Assembly: GCA_947034885.2 (NCBI GenBank)
Contig: OX344750.2
Coordinates: 1,054,001-1,118,000 of the forward strand
Origin: Thuidium tamariscinum
Taxonomy: Eukaryota; Streptophyta; Bryopsida; Hypnales; Thuidiaceae
Length of the DNA: 64,000 nt
Direction: 5' to 3'
Positions 12,831 to 25,337 of the stretch are shown in pieces. Below the pieces are notes generated by a model, which was not told the origin of the DNA, made no database searches, and saw only the letters and a program-made list of their open reading frames with translations. Positions within the stretch are counted from its first letter, which is position 1. Each line of letters starts with the position of its first letter. A program made the position numbers and the translations under genes.

Positions 12831-13145
12831 ACCTATCCTCTAGGGTAGGACACTTCCCATTTTTTAATAACCTACTTGCGGCGAAATATAGGGTACATTT
12901 AAATAATCTTAGGTAAAATTTATAAAAAATTTACATATAAAATAGGGGACATTTAAAAGGCAAAGTGTTTTAAAAATAAAATAGGGATGATAATATGGCT
13001 GATTTTTCCGCTTTATGGTAAAATAGGGACTCTTTTAATGTTGCCAAATAATGATTACAAGTAATTGATAGACTCCCTAAAAATACCCCATCGCCGCACG
13101 TGGGTCCCCTAAATATACAAGAAGTGTCCTCCCCGGGCCTATCCT
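12831..13145. mobile_element. 297-bp MITE copy 2, inverted relative to copy 1
   Basis: The element is 12840-13136, exactly 297 bp like copy 1 but in the reverse direction. Its ends read CTAGGGTAGGACACTTC and, inward from the right, CCGGGGAGGACACTTC. The 9-bp flanks are ACCTATCCT (12831-12839) and GCCTATCCT (13137-13145), with one mismatch. The uninterrupted site survives in AB copy 1 near 5836-5849, which confirms insertion. It is most likely a non-autonomous MULE-type element. Confidence 0.85.
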
Positions 13146-14880
13146 ACCAAGTGTTTGTTTCGTTCTCTTGTCCTACTTCTATGTTCCTTCTACTTTAATC
13201 TAGGTGTTTGTTTGTTTCGTTCTCTTGTCCTACTTCTATATATTTGGGTTTGCTTTTAGCCCACTTTATGTATGGTATTTCCTACCCCATTTCTACGCCT
13301 TTGTATTTTTATCCTATTCTGCGTATTGGTATGTATTTTGACCCCCTTCTACGTCTTTGTATTTGTCTAATCTACCTCTAAGTTCTTGTATTTTTATCCT
13401 ATTCTACATATTTCTTACTTCTATGTATTTGTCTTTGTCTTAGTCTATTCTACATATTCGTCTTGGTTTCAATCTATTCTACGTATTTGTCTAGGTTTTA
13501 CTCTACTCCACGTATTTGTCTTTGCTTTAGTCTATTCTATGTATTCGTCTTGGCTTTAATCTACTCTATGTATTTGGCTAGGTGTTACTCTACTCTACGT
13601 ATTTTTCTAGTCTTTAATCTATTCTACGTATTTGTTTAGGTTTTAGTCTACTCTATGTGCTTATATTCTTTTATCTTATTTCTTCATCTTGTATTCTTTG
13701 GTGCGCATTTGTTCTTCTACTTCCTGTTCAAATTGGAATTATCCTCCTAGTTGTCTTTGCTAATCACCGGACCTTAATCCCACTTGGGATGTTGACCTTT
13801 TCCTACTATCAAATTCCTAGTTCCATCCACTAATTAATTCAAAGGGAGAGTTCTAGAGACCCACCTCCGTTCCGTGTACGTCCCATGTCGGGCCTTCTCC
13901 GTTCTGCACCATCTTCATATTGCGCTCCCGGCTACTTTGTATGCTTGGTCTTGATTTGGGCCCGACCCTTCCTTCACTATTGCTATCCTACCTTAAACCA
14001 TTCTAACAATTGCGTTTAATTCGTAGGCTAATCTTTTCCTAGCCTACTTCTATTCTAATTCTAACTATCCAATATTTGTATTTAATTTGTGGGTTAACCC
14101 CCCTCTAACCTATCTCTATTCTAATTCTAACTATCTAATATTTGTGTTTAATTTGTCCAATACTGTGGCCCTCCCACCCCTGCGGCCCTCCCACTGCTAC
14201 GGCCCTCCCAACTGTTGTGGCACCCCTTGATACCCACGGACCCCCCGATACCTACAGACACCCCCGATACCCATGCTACGGGCTGGCTCTACGGGGCTGG
14301 TTCTGATGGGGCTGGCTCTGAACTGGGGTTTGCTCCGAATTGGGGTTGGCCCCTGTTTTGGGGCTTATGATGTTTGTATTTGACTCTCAATGCAATGCAA
14401 GGGTGCTAGGCCAAGTGCTTAGGTTTAACATTAGTTTTCCTACTCTAAGTGAGAGCTTGCTACTAGGTTGTTGGAAGCTAAACGTTGGGTTAATTTCCAA
14501 GGTGTTGGAAACTAAACGTTGTTGCTATCTCAAGGGAACTTGCATTTGACACCCCGCTAAGACTTAAGGGGTTCAAAGCTTCGCCGTGAGAGTGGTATTT
14601 TTGACACGTGACTAAGATTTCTATTTGCCTAGAGACTTGGGAGGGCCATAGCTCCGCCGTCCCTCATGGGACTAGTCTATTTCCGTGGATAAGAGAAGAG
14701 GGAGAAGAGAAGGGGCTTCCTAATCATTAAGACTAAGGGTTACAGGAGACTCAAAGCTCTGCCGTCCCTCATGGGACTAGCTTCGCCTTGTGCACAAGAA
14801 AAAGGCGAGAAGAGATAAGTACAAATTGCAAACATATTCTCAAAGTCACTTCCCAAGTCACCCCTCAGTTCCTCACTAGT

Positions 14881-17800
14881 CTCTCTGTGAGCGCTCCTAA
14901 CTCCACCCTCGAGCTAAGAGTTTTTCACACGGGTTCTGTATCTAATTGAGTTTTCTTTCTAATTGGGTATTAAAAGAAAGCCTTCCAAGCAATGAACTCT
15001 TTTAGTCACGTCTTTTAAGTGTTTTAATCTAATTTTGTGGTTATAATTCTATCTATTCTATTTTAAAATTCGCCCAATTGATCCTACTCTATTCTAGTCT
15101 ATCAAATGTTATTATGCCTAAATCTAATTCCAAGCATTTGGTAAAAAGAAACTTAACAGTAAAATAATGAGAATGAAAATGAAATGTGAGCGGTTTATCT
15201 CCTCTGTGTATATCTCCATGGTCCCGTCGTCAAACATCATCATATGCAAATATTCTCCTACAACCTCGCCATCGAAATCATCCCGGCTCTCCATCTAATC
15301 CATAATAATTCTCACGTTGTTGGTCAATTAATTTTGTCCTGTTTTTAAAAGAAACTAAATGTTATGTAGCGTTAATTTAATTGCGTAATTCCTTTAATTC
15401 CTAAATCCCCGGTAATTAGGAAATACTGCAATTTAATTAGTCTACCTAGGTTGTTAAAGTTCTATTCTAACGAAATCAATGGAAATCTAATAATTCACTA
15501 TTAGTTGTTTTTTGTTAGTTTTTATTTTAGTTATAAATTGATGTTATAAAATTCCAATTGAATTAAATTAATTTGGATGGAAAATTCCCTTCAAATCTTT
15601 TCAAATTCAATTAATTTTTGAAATTATTTTAATTCTAATGAAATTGGTTGTCAATTTGTTTGTTTCCTTTTTGGCTTATTAGGATAATTTAATCAAAAAA
15701 ACCATCATCAAATCTTTTCAAATCCTATTAATTTTAAATTTGCGTTAGTTTGTAAGGAAATTAGTTGTCAATTTGTTTGTTTCCTTTTTGGCTTATTAGG
15801 CCTAATAAAACAAAACCAACAAAATCCAAACCTTCTAAGAATCTAATTAATTACTAACTACCAAAGAACAAAGAACATTCCTAAAGAACAAGAATCAACT
15901 CAATAGTAAGATTCCTAAGAAATTAGTTTTTAAAGCAAACAAGGGTCAAAGCAAGGGAATAAGAACCAAATTCAATAGTGATTATTCTCCAACAATTAGT
16001 TTTTTAATGAATCTTGAGGTTCCAGTGCCTTAATCTCCTAATCTTCCCTTTTCTCTTTCATTCTTGTTTTTGTCATGAGTTGCAAAGTTTGGAGAGAGAG
16101 AGTTGGCTATGGCGGTGGAATGTTGCGGAGAATTTAGTGACCGAGTTTTTGAAATCCCAAATGTTAGATTTTTAGTGAAAATCAAAAATTATGGGGTTGT
16201 GGCTTCCATTGCCAACCCAGAGATTTTCAAAGAAAATCAAATTTTTGTGATCAAAATGTGACTTAGTAGCCCTGGACTCACCGAGTCTGTTAGTCTCTGG
16301 ACCTCAGCTCAGTCGTTGGCCTCCCACTTAGTCGATGGACCTTCCGCCCCACGTTGCTGGGCTTCCCCGCCTCCGCGCCACGTGTCCCGGCGTAGGTGGC
16401 CGAATCCCTCCCCGCGGCCGCGCTGGCCCTCCGCCACGTGTCTCGGCGTGAGTGGCTGGCTAGGGGGGCTCTGTCGCACCAAGGCTGCCGCACCAGGGGC
16501 TGGGTCGCACCAGGGTCTGGGTATTCTAATAATTTTTTGGTCTTCTAATACTAATAACCTTGTCTTGAAGGTTGACTAATTGTTGAGCAATGAGAGGTGA
16601 GATGTAATTGGATGAACTAACGGTTCCCAAACTTCAATTACATCCAAAGTTTGACCCTTTGTTTCTTCAAGTTTGAGGGATTCTTTTGATGTATTACAAT
16701 ATGAAGATTAGTTGGGTTTTATTGTTCCCAAGTTCAAAGCTTCGCCGTTTAATCCACTTTCTTGCCAATGGGTTTGGCTATGATCCGTTCCTCTAGTATT
16801 TTAGGAATTTTAATCGCAAAAGGAGGTACACATGACAGTGTTTAAACCGAATTTTCACTTTAAATTCTTAAAATTTCTTAGTATTTTGGGATTTTGCAAC
16901 CAAAGGAGGTACACATGATAGTGTTTAAACCAAACTTTGGCGCCCAATGCTCAAAATTTCCGTGAATGAGTGGCAAAGGAAGTGTTGAGGCTTTACCTCT
17001 AGAGAATATGTGAGAAAGAAATGACAAATGAAGGAGCCCTAAGCCTTCAAATCCTGAAAAACTAAACACAAAACAAGACTTGGCCAAAATCTTTGGTCCA
17101 AGTGGTGCTCCGACCACGCTGGTAGCACGAAAGAATAACAAAGTGTCGGTGCGAGAAATAAGGGTATTGGCAACCTCGAGGGGGGCCCTTATATACCCGT
17201 GGCCGGACCCCTCTCGGTAATTGCCGGTGAAAACACTTTATTACTTCCTATCCTAAACTACCCTAATGTAATTCCAAAATATTAGTTGTGTAATGGTGGA
17301 AATTTCTAAAAACATCCCCATTTGGCAAAAGAAATCTTGGCCAAATCAAATCCAAGATCTTAACCCAAAATATTTTGGAATTAACCCTAATTTATGTAGA
17401 TATTTTGCAAATTAACCAAAAGTCATTTTGAAAATTGTCTTTCTTTAGCCCAAAGATGGCTTTTTACGCAAGAAAGAGATCTTGACCAAATCCAATCTTT
17501 GATTTTCCAAGAGATATTTCCAAAATCACTTCTAATTAACCGCAATTAACGATTAAAAAGTCAAACTAAGAGCTGACCCTCTCTATCTTTTAGGGAACAA
17601 CTCGAAACGGAAAACCGTCTGCGCCATTGTCTTCAGAAGACCCCAATTAGCCTAAGGGATCCCTTACCCCTCACTCCTAGGCCATTTGCGCGCCCAAATT
17701 GGAATTACGGTAACTCTAATTAAAAGTCAAAAATCTAACTTTTAGGATTTGCGCATTTCGATGAATCTGTCAGGCTAGGGTTGCTAGGAATGTCCGTGAG

Positions 17801-18762
17801 AGTAAGGAATGACTCCTTATTTGTGACAATCGGACATCATTCGCTCCTGATACGCCGGTCAACCCGCCGCCAACTTGTAACTTCTAGTGAATTTCGATGT
17901 TGATGCCGGTTTTGGTAGTTGGGAATGTCGGAATGTCTTCAAACTTGACCGGGCGCTTATTAAGCACACAAAAACCTATCATAATTTTTAGTGAGATTTT
18001 ACCGCATCATACGTAATTTCTATGATTTTACGAACATTTCTATGTGAGGTTGACTTCCCATGGAGTCAACGTGGAATTTCGGAAAAATTCAAAATAAATT
18101 GGGTGACATCTAGGGCACTCCTAGATTCTTGGTGTAAGTTCCACGCAACCTTGCACCTTTCTAATTTTAGTAAATCGGAATCACTTTGCCCAATTGGACA
18201 ATTTAATTCCCAATGCCCGGGAATCTTGGACAATTGTTTGATTTTTGTTCACTCTTGGCATGCTCCTACCCTTGGAACACCTTTCTGTAGTCTTCAATCT
18301 CCAATCCTCCATCTTTCATCTCGTGAAGTTCGAATTCTCCAAATCCATTGTAGTGGTTTTACCTTTAAATCCAATTCGTTTCAAAATTGAACTTAATCCC
18401 TGATAACTCTTTTAGGCTCGTAGTAGACTCTTTAGCTTAGCCAGTATGTCGTGTGCATCCTTAAAAGGTTGACTTTGCACAGTCAATCGCTAGGATTGAC
18501 TAACTCTCTATTCCTTATTTCTCTCGGAATTACTAAATCTTTACATAAACTTGCTTTGGAGACTTAGAATGATTCAAATTTCTAGGATTAGGAATTTTCC
18601 ACCTTCTAAGTTGGTTTTCCACCATTTTGGCATAGACTGACACCAAAAACCCCTCAACACTTTTTTTATGTCTTTTTCTTGAATATTTTGATTAATTTTC
18701 GCTATTTAATTGCGAAAAATGGACCCAGAGTCCTAAGTGCCATCTCGAGGGCTCACACTCTC
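14881..18762 (-). mobile_element. LTR-like block, family C copy 1, inserted in AB copy 2
   Basis: The block 14886-18757 (3872 bp) starts TGTGAGCGC and ends GGGCTCACA. It is flanked by the perfect 5-bp duplication CTCTC, and the empty site is kept in AB copy 1 near 7423-7433. TG..CA ends with a 5-bp duplication are the mark of an LTR, and with no internal coding region this is best read as a solo LTR. A minus-strand TATA box (TATATAAGG) is at 17187-17195. Downstream in that direction are the conserved core (16739-16750) and an AATAAA signal near 16718. U3 would be about 1.57 kb. A GC-rich stretch lies at 16310-16510. It is a fossil; copy 2 is at 48072-51877. Confidence 0.75.
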
Positions 18763-20403
18763 CCACAACAAGTTTTATTTGTTTCACAATACAAAAGGTG
18801 GCCCACCATCAATTAGTAAAAGTTCTAACAAGACTTGGGGGGGTCTCAAGTCCCTAAGTGCAAACCACAAGAACCAAAGGTGCAACAACTCTAAAACTAT
18901 CAAAGGCTCCTTTGGCATCAAAAGCCAAAGGAAATCCGACATAACCCGGACCCAATAGTGTTCCTCCCTTAAATGGGTAGGAGTGAGAGAGAGAGAGAAT
19001 GAGAGGAGAATGCCGCCCCTTTTATATCCAAAAGGGAGCAACAACCCCCTCAATCTACTAATAATAGCTAGATGAGGGAATTTAAGAGGTCCGTACATGT
19101 TTACCAATCTTAAATCTAACTATTCACCTAAAATCTACACAATTTGAATTGAGAAATTCAAATCTTACCTAACCTTACAAGAACTTGCAAAACCACCAAA
19201 TTTACCTTCTCCAAAATCTACAAGTTCTCACAAGAGAGAAGTTTCCATGTATTCCCACTTACCTAATTTGATATTACTTACACCAAGCACTTGGAGCCAC
19301 CTCCACTAACTTTTTGAGGTGGTACTTGCTCCCACATGTGCCCAGAGTTCCCCACGCGTTCCCTACACGTTCCCCATGGCCATTGGGCCCAAATTCTCCA
19401 AAAAGGCATTGGGGGGCCTTAAACCCCATTTTCTCCTCCATGTGATGTCCTCAAAAGGCTAACTTTTGGAGTTTAGCTCCGAATAGCAAACGGATTGCGC
19501 CATTGGGTCTGGAAGGCCATAATTATCTTGGAAGGAACCCCTTATTCTTTACACTATGTCCAAATTTTCAAGGAATCTTAGTGTAAGTTGGGACCAAAGT
19601 TGGGATAAATTCCCAACTTTTGGAGTTTGGCAATTTTGGACCCCAAACTTTCACCAATCTCTTAAGTAGATAGAGGAAGGTAGGAATAGACCCAAAATAG
19701 GCCTCGATCCGATGTCGTATGGCCCCGGTACGCTGGTCAACTACAGCTTCCATCAATTAAATTGTCAGTTGGGGAGGGATGTTGCCGATTCGGGATCTTC
19801 CAACTATTGATTTGTCTTGAAACTCGGGGAAGCGCTCTATTGGTGTGAGACCACCTCGCTGGATTTTTAGTGTGATTTTACCGCACTTTGGGATATTCTT
19901 TCGAATTCCCACCCAAAGTCTACCGCGATTGACCGTCTGGGAAAATATCCAAACAATGTTGGAAAATTCCCAAACTTTAGAGGGGACCACCTATGGGATC
20001 CCTCCACTTGGATGCAAATTTGCATCCCCACTGCGTGCTCCTAGAATTAGGAAATTGCCCAGTACCTGCATTTCAAGGTTAATATTTCGCCCGTATTCTC
20101 TTCGATGCTATGAGGAGTGGGGGATTCCTCCTAGATTCTCCCGTGAGGACTTCCTAGCCTAGACAGGGCCTTTTTAGTCTTCTTACCCTAATCCTGCACA
20201 TCACTATCAGTTTGGTGTCTATTTAGCTAAGACAAGGCCCGTTTTGGATGCAAACTATTCTAAACCCCCTCTAATGACCAAATGACATATTGGTATGTGT
20301 AATGCCAATACCGGTTTAATGCCCTTTTGTGGGTTTTACGAGCCTAATTATGCCTTAGATTATGTAGGAATTCGAAAAAAGAACCCGTGAGTCCCCGGTG
20401 ACG

Positions 20404-23390
20404 AATCAAGGCGGAGATGGATTAGCCTCCCGGATGGACAAATTCCACTTGGATAAGTTTCGGAGACCCATAACTCCGAAGGATGGGTTCACGGTTACGG
20501 AGTGCATCTCGCTTAGGCACCGAAGGTTGCTCCGATTCATGATGGCCATCCTCAACCCAGATAGGCCGAGTAGGATCACGGTCACCATAGCCAATACCGT
20601 CTTTGGTACGCTGTCAAAAGACCAGAAGATAGATTGGGGGTTAGTAATGTGAGACTAGATGTTTAAGATGGTAAATGGGATCGGGAGATCAAAACCCTCC
20701 TCCATTTCACTATTCCTGTTTCACTTGTACCATTCGTTGGACCTTTTGAAGGAAAATGAGAGGGATGCCTATGACGTGGGTGCGGCCATGGTCGAGTACA
20801 ATATAGAGGACTCGGATGCCGATAACGACCAAGATGACGAGCTCTCGGAGAAAGAGGATCAAGATGAGCAACAAGGGGAACTCTAGGAGAGAAAGGAAGA
20901 ACTAGAGGTAGGAGGAGATAGTCTGCCACTGGAGAATTCCGTGGTAACAGTAGGAACCCCAAGGGGCAGATCCGGTCTGGGACCAGGACCCCTTGGTTAG
21001 AATCATCCAAAACCTGGATGACTTCAGGAGGCAACACTTGGACGAGAGGAGGGTATTGTAGGGGTTATGCAGAGCCCTAGGCAATGTTCCGCCCTCCTAA
21101 GTCATGGAGAACTTGGGTGAGTTGATTCGGGAGGTGCATGATAGTCGTGACAAGGGAGAAGTGGTCCGACTGATTAATCAGGTCTCAGCCCTGAAGAAGG
21201 AGTTGCACCAGAAGTAGGAGGAGCTAGACGAGGAGAAGCGGCTCTCCACCCAGGCCAAGAATACTCTCAGAGAAATCCGGGAGTTTATCCATCCAGGTGA
21301 GGTTGTCAACAAAGCCATGCTTTTCGATCGAAAAGTATTGGAGGCAAGCAAGATGGTAGGCCCCCAACTGCTCACAGCGTTGGTGGGCTACAACAAGAAG
21401 ATGGAGGCAACGTTGGAGAAGTGGCGCATAGTCGTTATTGATGTCCAGGCGAGCTCTATTCCGATCTCAAGACCAGAAGAGCCAAAGGTGGAAGTGGAGC
21501 AACCGAAGTCACAACCTCCACCAGCCACAGCCGCGGAGGAAGCCGGGGTGACTAAGCCTCCGAAGGAAGGAGAAAGGAGGTCTGAAACAGTAATGGAGGA
21601 ACTGGTTCAACGGACCGGGATTGAAGACCCGAAGGCATCAAAGCCCGAGAGGTCTAAGGGATCGGAACCCGAACCTAATGTGCTACGAGAGGTTGCCAGA
21701 AGAGCTTCTCCACCACGGAGGGAGACCAAGTTCATAGACTTGGTCAGCGAGTCTCCAAGTAAGTCGTTACCAACTGTGGTTGCGCAGCAGAAGACCGGGG
21801 AGGTGGTGAAGACGGCGGTTCAGGTCCGCTCGATATTGAAGTCCGGATCTGGATCTGGATCACCAAGCAAGGGCCCAGTCCGGATTGTCGAGAGGGTGAA
21901 GGAGCTGACTCCACAAAGTAAGGCAATCCACCATCCGCCCATCACCGGATTGCCTAAGAGGAAGAACCCGGAGTCTCAATCGGTGAAGCAGAAGGCCCTG
22001 ATAGAAGAGGAGGATGATGAGTCAGAAGAAGAAGATGAGGACTCGGAGGAGGAGACTGACTCCAGTGATGAGTCAGACCAATACTTTGATGCGGACTAGG
22101 CGCTGGCGGAGACAAAGAAGAGTCGGGCTAAGGCGCGAGGTAAGGCTAAGTCGAAGCCCAAGCTGGTCAAGATGTTTCGATCTCCGGCCGGAAAGAAGCA
22201 GTCAAACCGGAAGGGTGCCTCGCCTATCAAGCGGCTAAGGAAGTAGGGGCATTAATTCTAGGTAGGTAGAAAAGGCGGCTAGTCTTTAGCCAAAGCAGGA
22301 TATAATCAGAGTAGAAGTTTTGAACTTAGACTGGATCCGGATTTGTAGGATCTGAGGTCTTATTTTGTTGGTATTTTTGGATTTTGTGGAAGTCAACCCG
22401 CCCAAGTTGTGAAGGAATGTCACGTGGCATTCTCCGGGGTTGGTGTTGATTCCACCTGCACTTTTAGGTTATACTTGTAGTTTAGTATTTAAGTCCGGGT
22501 TGTAATTGAATCCGGGCGCGCATTATGTTATCTTACTTTCACAAGTTTTTGTGTTGCAAATATAAGTCAGAACCTTTCTGATTCACTTTAAAGTGGGTTG
22601 TGTACGTTGGACCTTGTCAAAGTCTTGTCGCGATGGTTAGGATTGCAACCTTGTGTGGATAAGATGTGTGCGCGGATGCTGAGTTCATCCGGTCCCTAGA
22701 ATTGAAGTGAATTTGATTTTGATAGGGAATTTGCGTGGGATCTCATAGTGTATTCTGGAACAGGTTTGGGGAGTAATCAGTACATATAGACACTCGTAGA
22801 GTCTGGGTTTGAGATTGGGAGTGTCCGGCCAAATGCCAACTAAAAGGTGATCCGGTCTCCTTAGGTGAAAGAAGGACTAGTGAGGAATCCAACTCTCTTG
22901 TACGCAAGCTACCGCCCTTATTCTGCCAGGACTTAGACTAACTCGGTAATCTGCCGTTGTAGTATTTGTTAGGAATAGATAGGAGTACTTGCGTGACCTG
23001 CTGGACCGGATCAGTTCCAATCTAGTTGTGAAGTATTCCGGTCTGTTAGGATTAGTTCATTTTTCTTTATAGTGGAAGTTCTGACACTTTAAAACTTGAA
23101 GGGTAGGAGTAAGTTTCCTTCCTAAACGCCCATAAGAGGAGATCCCTCTTGTTACAGAGGTTAAACCTACATTTGGCTACATATTTAGGGACCAGACCAA
23201 AATCCTAGTTTCCGGTTTCCGGTCCCATATTCGGAAAGAGTAGTAAGAAAACTCTAAACATGATGGTATAAGTAGAGAGGAAACTCTCTGCAATCAGAGA
23301 ATTGATCTCATTTCCGGTCCAAAGTAAATTCTAGGAAACGCTTAGATTGGGACCAGATCAGTCTTTGCTTGGGTTTTTGTTGTGGTAACC
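20404..23390 (+). mobile_element. Broken element body with unrecognised Gag-like and acidic reading frames
   Basis: Sequence following AB copy 2. An open frame continues straight across the block end (20398-20652), and further plus-strand frames follow to about 22250. The last part (about 21317-22099) is rich in Lys, Glu, Pro and Ser, with a strongly acidic C-terminal tail of Glu/Asp/Ser runs. I cannot name a family: no zinc knuckle, protease or polymerase motif was seen. The higher GC and continuous frames suggest a once-coding element body, perhaps an LTR-element ORF. 22250-23390 is non-coding and contains CCGGT/ACCGG-rich stretches like those at 12280-12400. It is broken, with several breaks. 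Confidence 0.4.
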
Positions 23391-23406
23391 ATTAACGTCT
23401 TCACTT

Positions 23407-23787
23407 GTGAGGCCAATTGGAAACAAGAAAGCAAAGAGGCAAGCTATGGCTAATGGCAAAGTGAAGAAGTTGGAGTCGAATTTTGCTAAAGCCATAGCTG
23501 CTATGGTTGATGCTAACTTGAAGAAAGTTGAGGTACTGAGAGATGCTGCAAATTTGCAGCTCTTTTCAATATCCCTCACTGATTTAGGAGAAGATGTGTT
23601 GCGTTACATTACATTGAAAAGAGCACAGGTTCTCAAGTCTTTAGAAGCAAGTAAGGCTGCTACTACCATGCCTACAAGTTCGAGGAGTGCACTGGACACG
23701 TCAGTTGGAACTATAGCCCAAGACTTACCTTCTTCTACAGTATTTCAAGAAGAAATGGATGAATTTGCTAACCATCTAGGAATTTAG
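23407..23787 (+). pseudogene. PIF/Harbinger ORF2 (Myb/SANT-type), C-terminal part
   Basis: The frame opens with RPIGNKKAKRQ, the lysine-rich box of PIF/Harbinger ORF2 proteins and of the related plant NAM-associated C-terminal domain. It continues as a helical, Lys/Glu-rich C-terminal half and stops at 23785-23787. In intact elements an N-terminal Myb/SANT-like DNA-binding domain comes first, and the protein helps bring the transposase to the nucleus and to the element ends. That domain is absent here, and the first codon of the open frame is GTG, not ATG, so this is a 5'-truncated copy. It converges on the transposase gene with about 250 bp between their stop codons, the usual arrangement. 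A host gene is unlikely. Confidence 0.7.
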
Positions 23788-24038
23788 AATTTGTGGTTTT
23801 GTATTGTCAAGTTTGGTCTTCTTTGAGTTGTGAATTACATGCTAGTTTACACAAACTAGCATCTTCTCAATTTGCAACTTTATTTTTGTAGAGTTTCCTT
23901 GGACGCCCTTTTCATTTGTAGAAGAAGTGAAAAGAAGATTAGAAATGCAATTGGCAAACAATTCTTGCATTCATTTCTTGACTTGCAAGTAGAGGAAATA
24001 ATGTATTCCTTGTATTTCATGGAATAAAAACATATTCA

Positions 24039-25337
24039 TTACATCATGTTTCCCTTCAATTCCCACAAATGTTGAATCAAGTCCTCTTGAAGTTTGTAAT
24101 GACTTGCCGCTTGTTGGATGTCTATGATATACCTAGCAAATCTCTGGAAACCTAAAGAAGTAGAATGAGAATGACTTTCAATTGTCACAGTGCTCAGGCT
24201 GTACAAATTTTTTTGATCCAAGCTTTCTTTAGGTTCTTCATCTTCAATAATCATGTTGTACATGATCACACAAGCGGTCCACACAGACTTCAATGTAGAT
24301 TCACTCCAAAATCTTGCAGGGTTGTGTATGATGCCCCAACGAGCTTGAAGAACACCAAATGCCCTCTCAACATCCTTTCTTGCACCTTCTTGCATCTTGG
24401 CATACCATTTTCTCTTTTCTCCTTGCGGTGAACTTATAGTCTTCTGAAATATGGTCCAATCCGAGTAGATACCATCCGCTAGAAAGTAACAGGATTTGTA
24501 TTCATTTCCATTGATTGTGAATTTGGCATGGGGTGCAACCCCACGTAAGTAATTCACCATCAACGGGCTCCTATCAATGACATTAATGTCATTGTTAGAA
24601 CCTAGCAAACCAATGAAAGCATGCCATATCCAAAGGTTTTGAGTGGCTATGGCCTCCATGATTAAAGACCTATCTCCATCTTTGTCTTGGTATTGTCCTT
24701 GCCAGCCAATCGGACAATTTTTCCACACCCAATGTGAGCAATCAATAGATCCAAACATCCTTGGGAATCCTCGAGCCTCATTCACTTGCAAGTGATGCAA
24801 AACATCTTCATTTGTGGGCTCTCTCAAGTACTCTTGTCCATATATCTCTACCATAGCCTTTGCAAATCTTTTGAAACATTTTAAGGTAGTAGACTCTCCA
24901 ATACGCACATACTCGTCGACATTATCAGCAACAATTCCTCCAATGAAGATTCTAAAGGCTGCCGTGATTTTTTGAATGGAAGACAAGCAAGGACACCCTA
25001 AAGCATCTACTTTCTCTTCAAAAAATGAATCATGGCGTACGACGACATCATGAATTTTTGCAAAGAGGGACTTATGCATACAGAATCGTCGACAAAACAA
25101 GTCCTCACCGAAGACTGGAGGATTCGCAAAATAGTGCCTCCAAATTCTCTCATGACTTTCTTAAAAATTGCGTTGAATGTTGCCAACTCTCCCCGGAAGT
25201 GAACCACCATGTTACACACTCCCCCCATCCCTTAAAATGTTGCAAAGATGCTCATGCATAGCGGATACAACGTGCCATTGCTCCTCTTCATCATCGGATG
25301 CTAAACGATCTTGCATCCAACTCAAAAATGAAGCCAT
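24039..25337 (-). pseudogene. PIF/Harbinger DDE transposase, nearly complete, two early stops
   Basis: Excises and reinserts Harbinger elements. I place the start at the ATG at 25337-25335 (MASFLSWMQD), giving 433 codons including the stop. The family blocks are present in order: HGGSLPGR near codon 45, YFANPPVFGEDLFCRRF before codon 90, then the catalytic triad in GSIDCSHW (Asp about 199), FLADGIYSDW (Asp about 288) and DVERAFGVLQARW (Glu about 324). Two in-frame TAA stops lie at codon 42 (25212-25214) and codon 59 (25161-25163). From about codon 60 the frame is clean to the end. The copy is therefore young but cannot make the full protein from this start. An intron hiding the stops is possible but not evident. 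Confidence 0.85.

Larger units (their letters stand above)
12698..20403 (-). mobile_element. LTR-like block, family AB copy 2, split by two insertions
   Basis: Starts TGTGGGCGCTTC and ends CCCCGGTGACG like copy 1. It is split by a 297-bp MITE (12840-13136) and by LTR-like block C copy 1 (14886-18757), which leaves about 3.5 kb of AB sequence. The right part (18763-20403) is nearly identical to 7429-9339, and the left part is more diverged. A minus-strand TATA box lies at 19018-19026. The conserved core lies near 14575-14586. After its end the sequence runs directly into a plus-strand open frame (see 20404-23390). No coding domain lies inside. It is a fossil; the insertions show it is older than C copy 1 and the MITE copy. 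Confidence 0.6.

Noticed and set aside
16290-16579. GC-rich open frames resembling a small basic protein
   Set aside because: They lie inside family C copy 1. The matching part of copy 2 (near 49460-49680) is differently composed and does not keep the frame.
24165-24431. Plus-strand open frame across the Harbinger transposase
   Set aside because: It is the antisense shadow of the transposase catalytic region.
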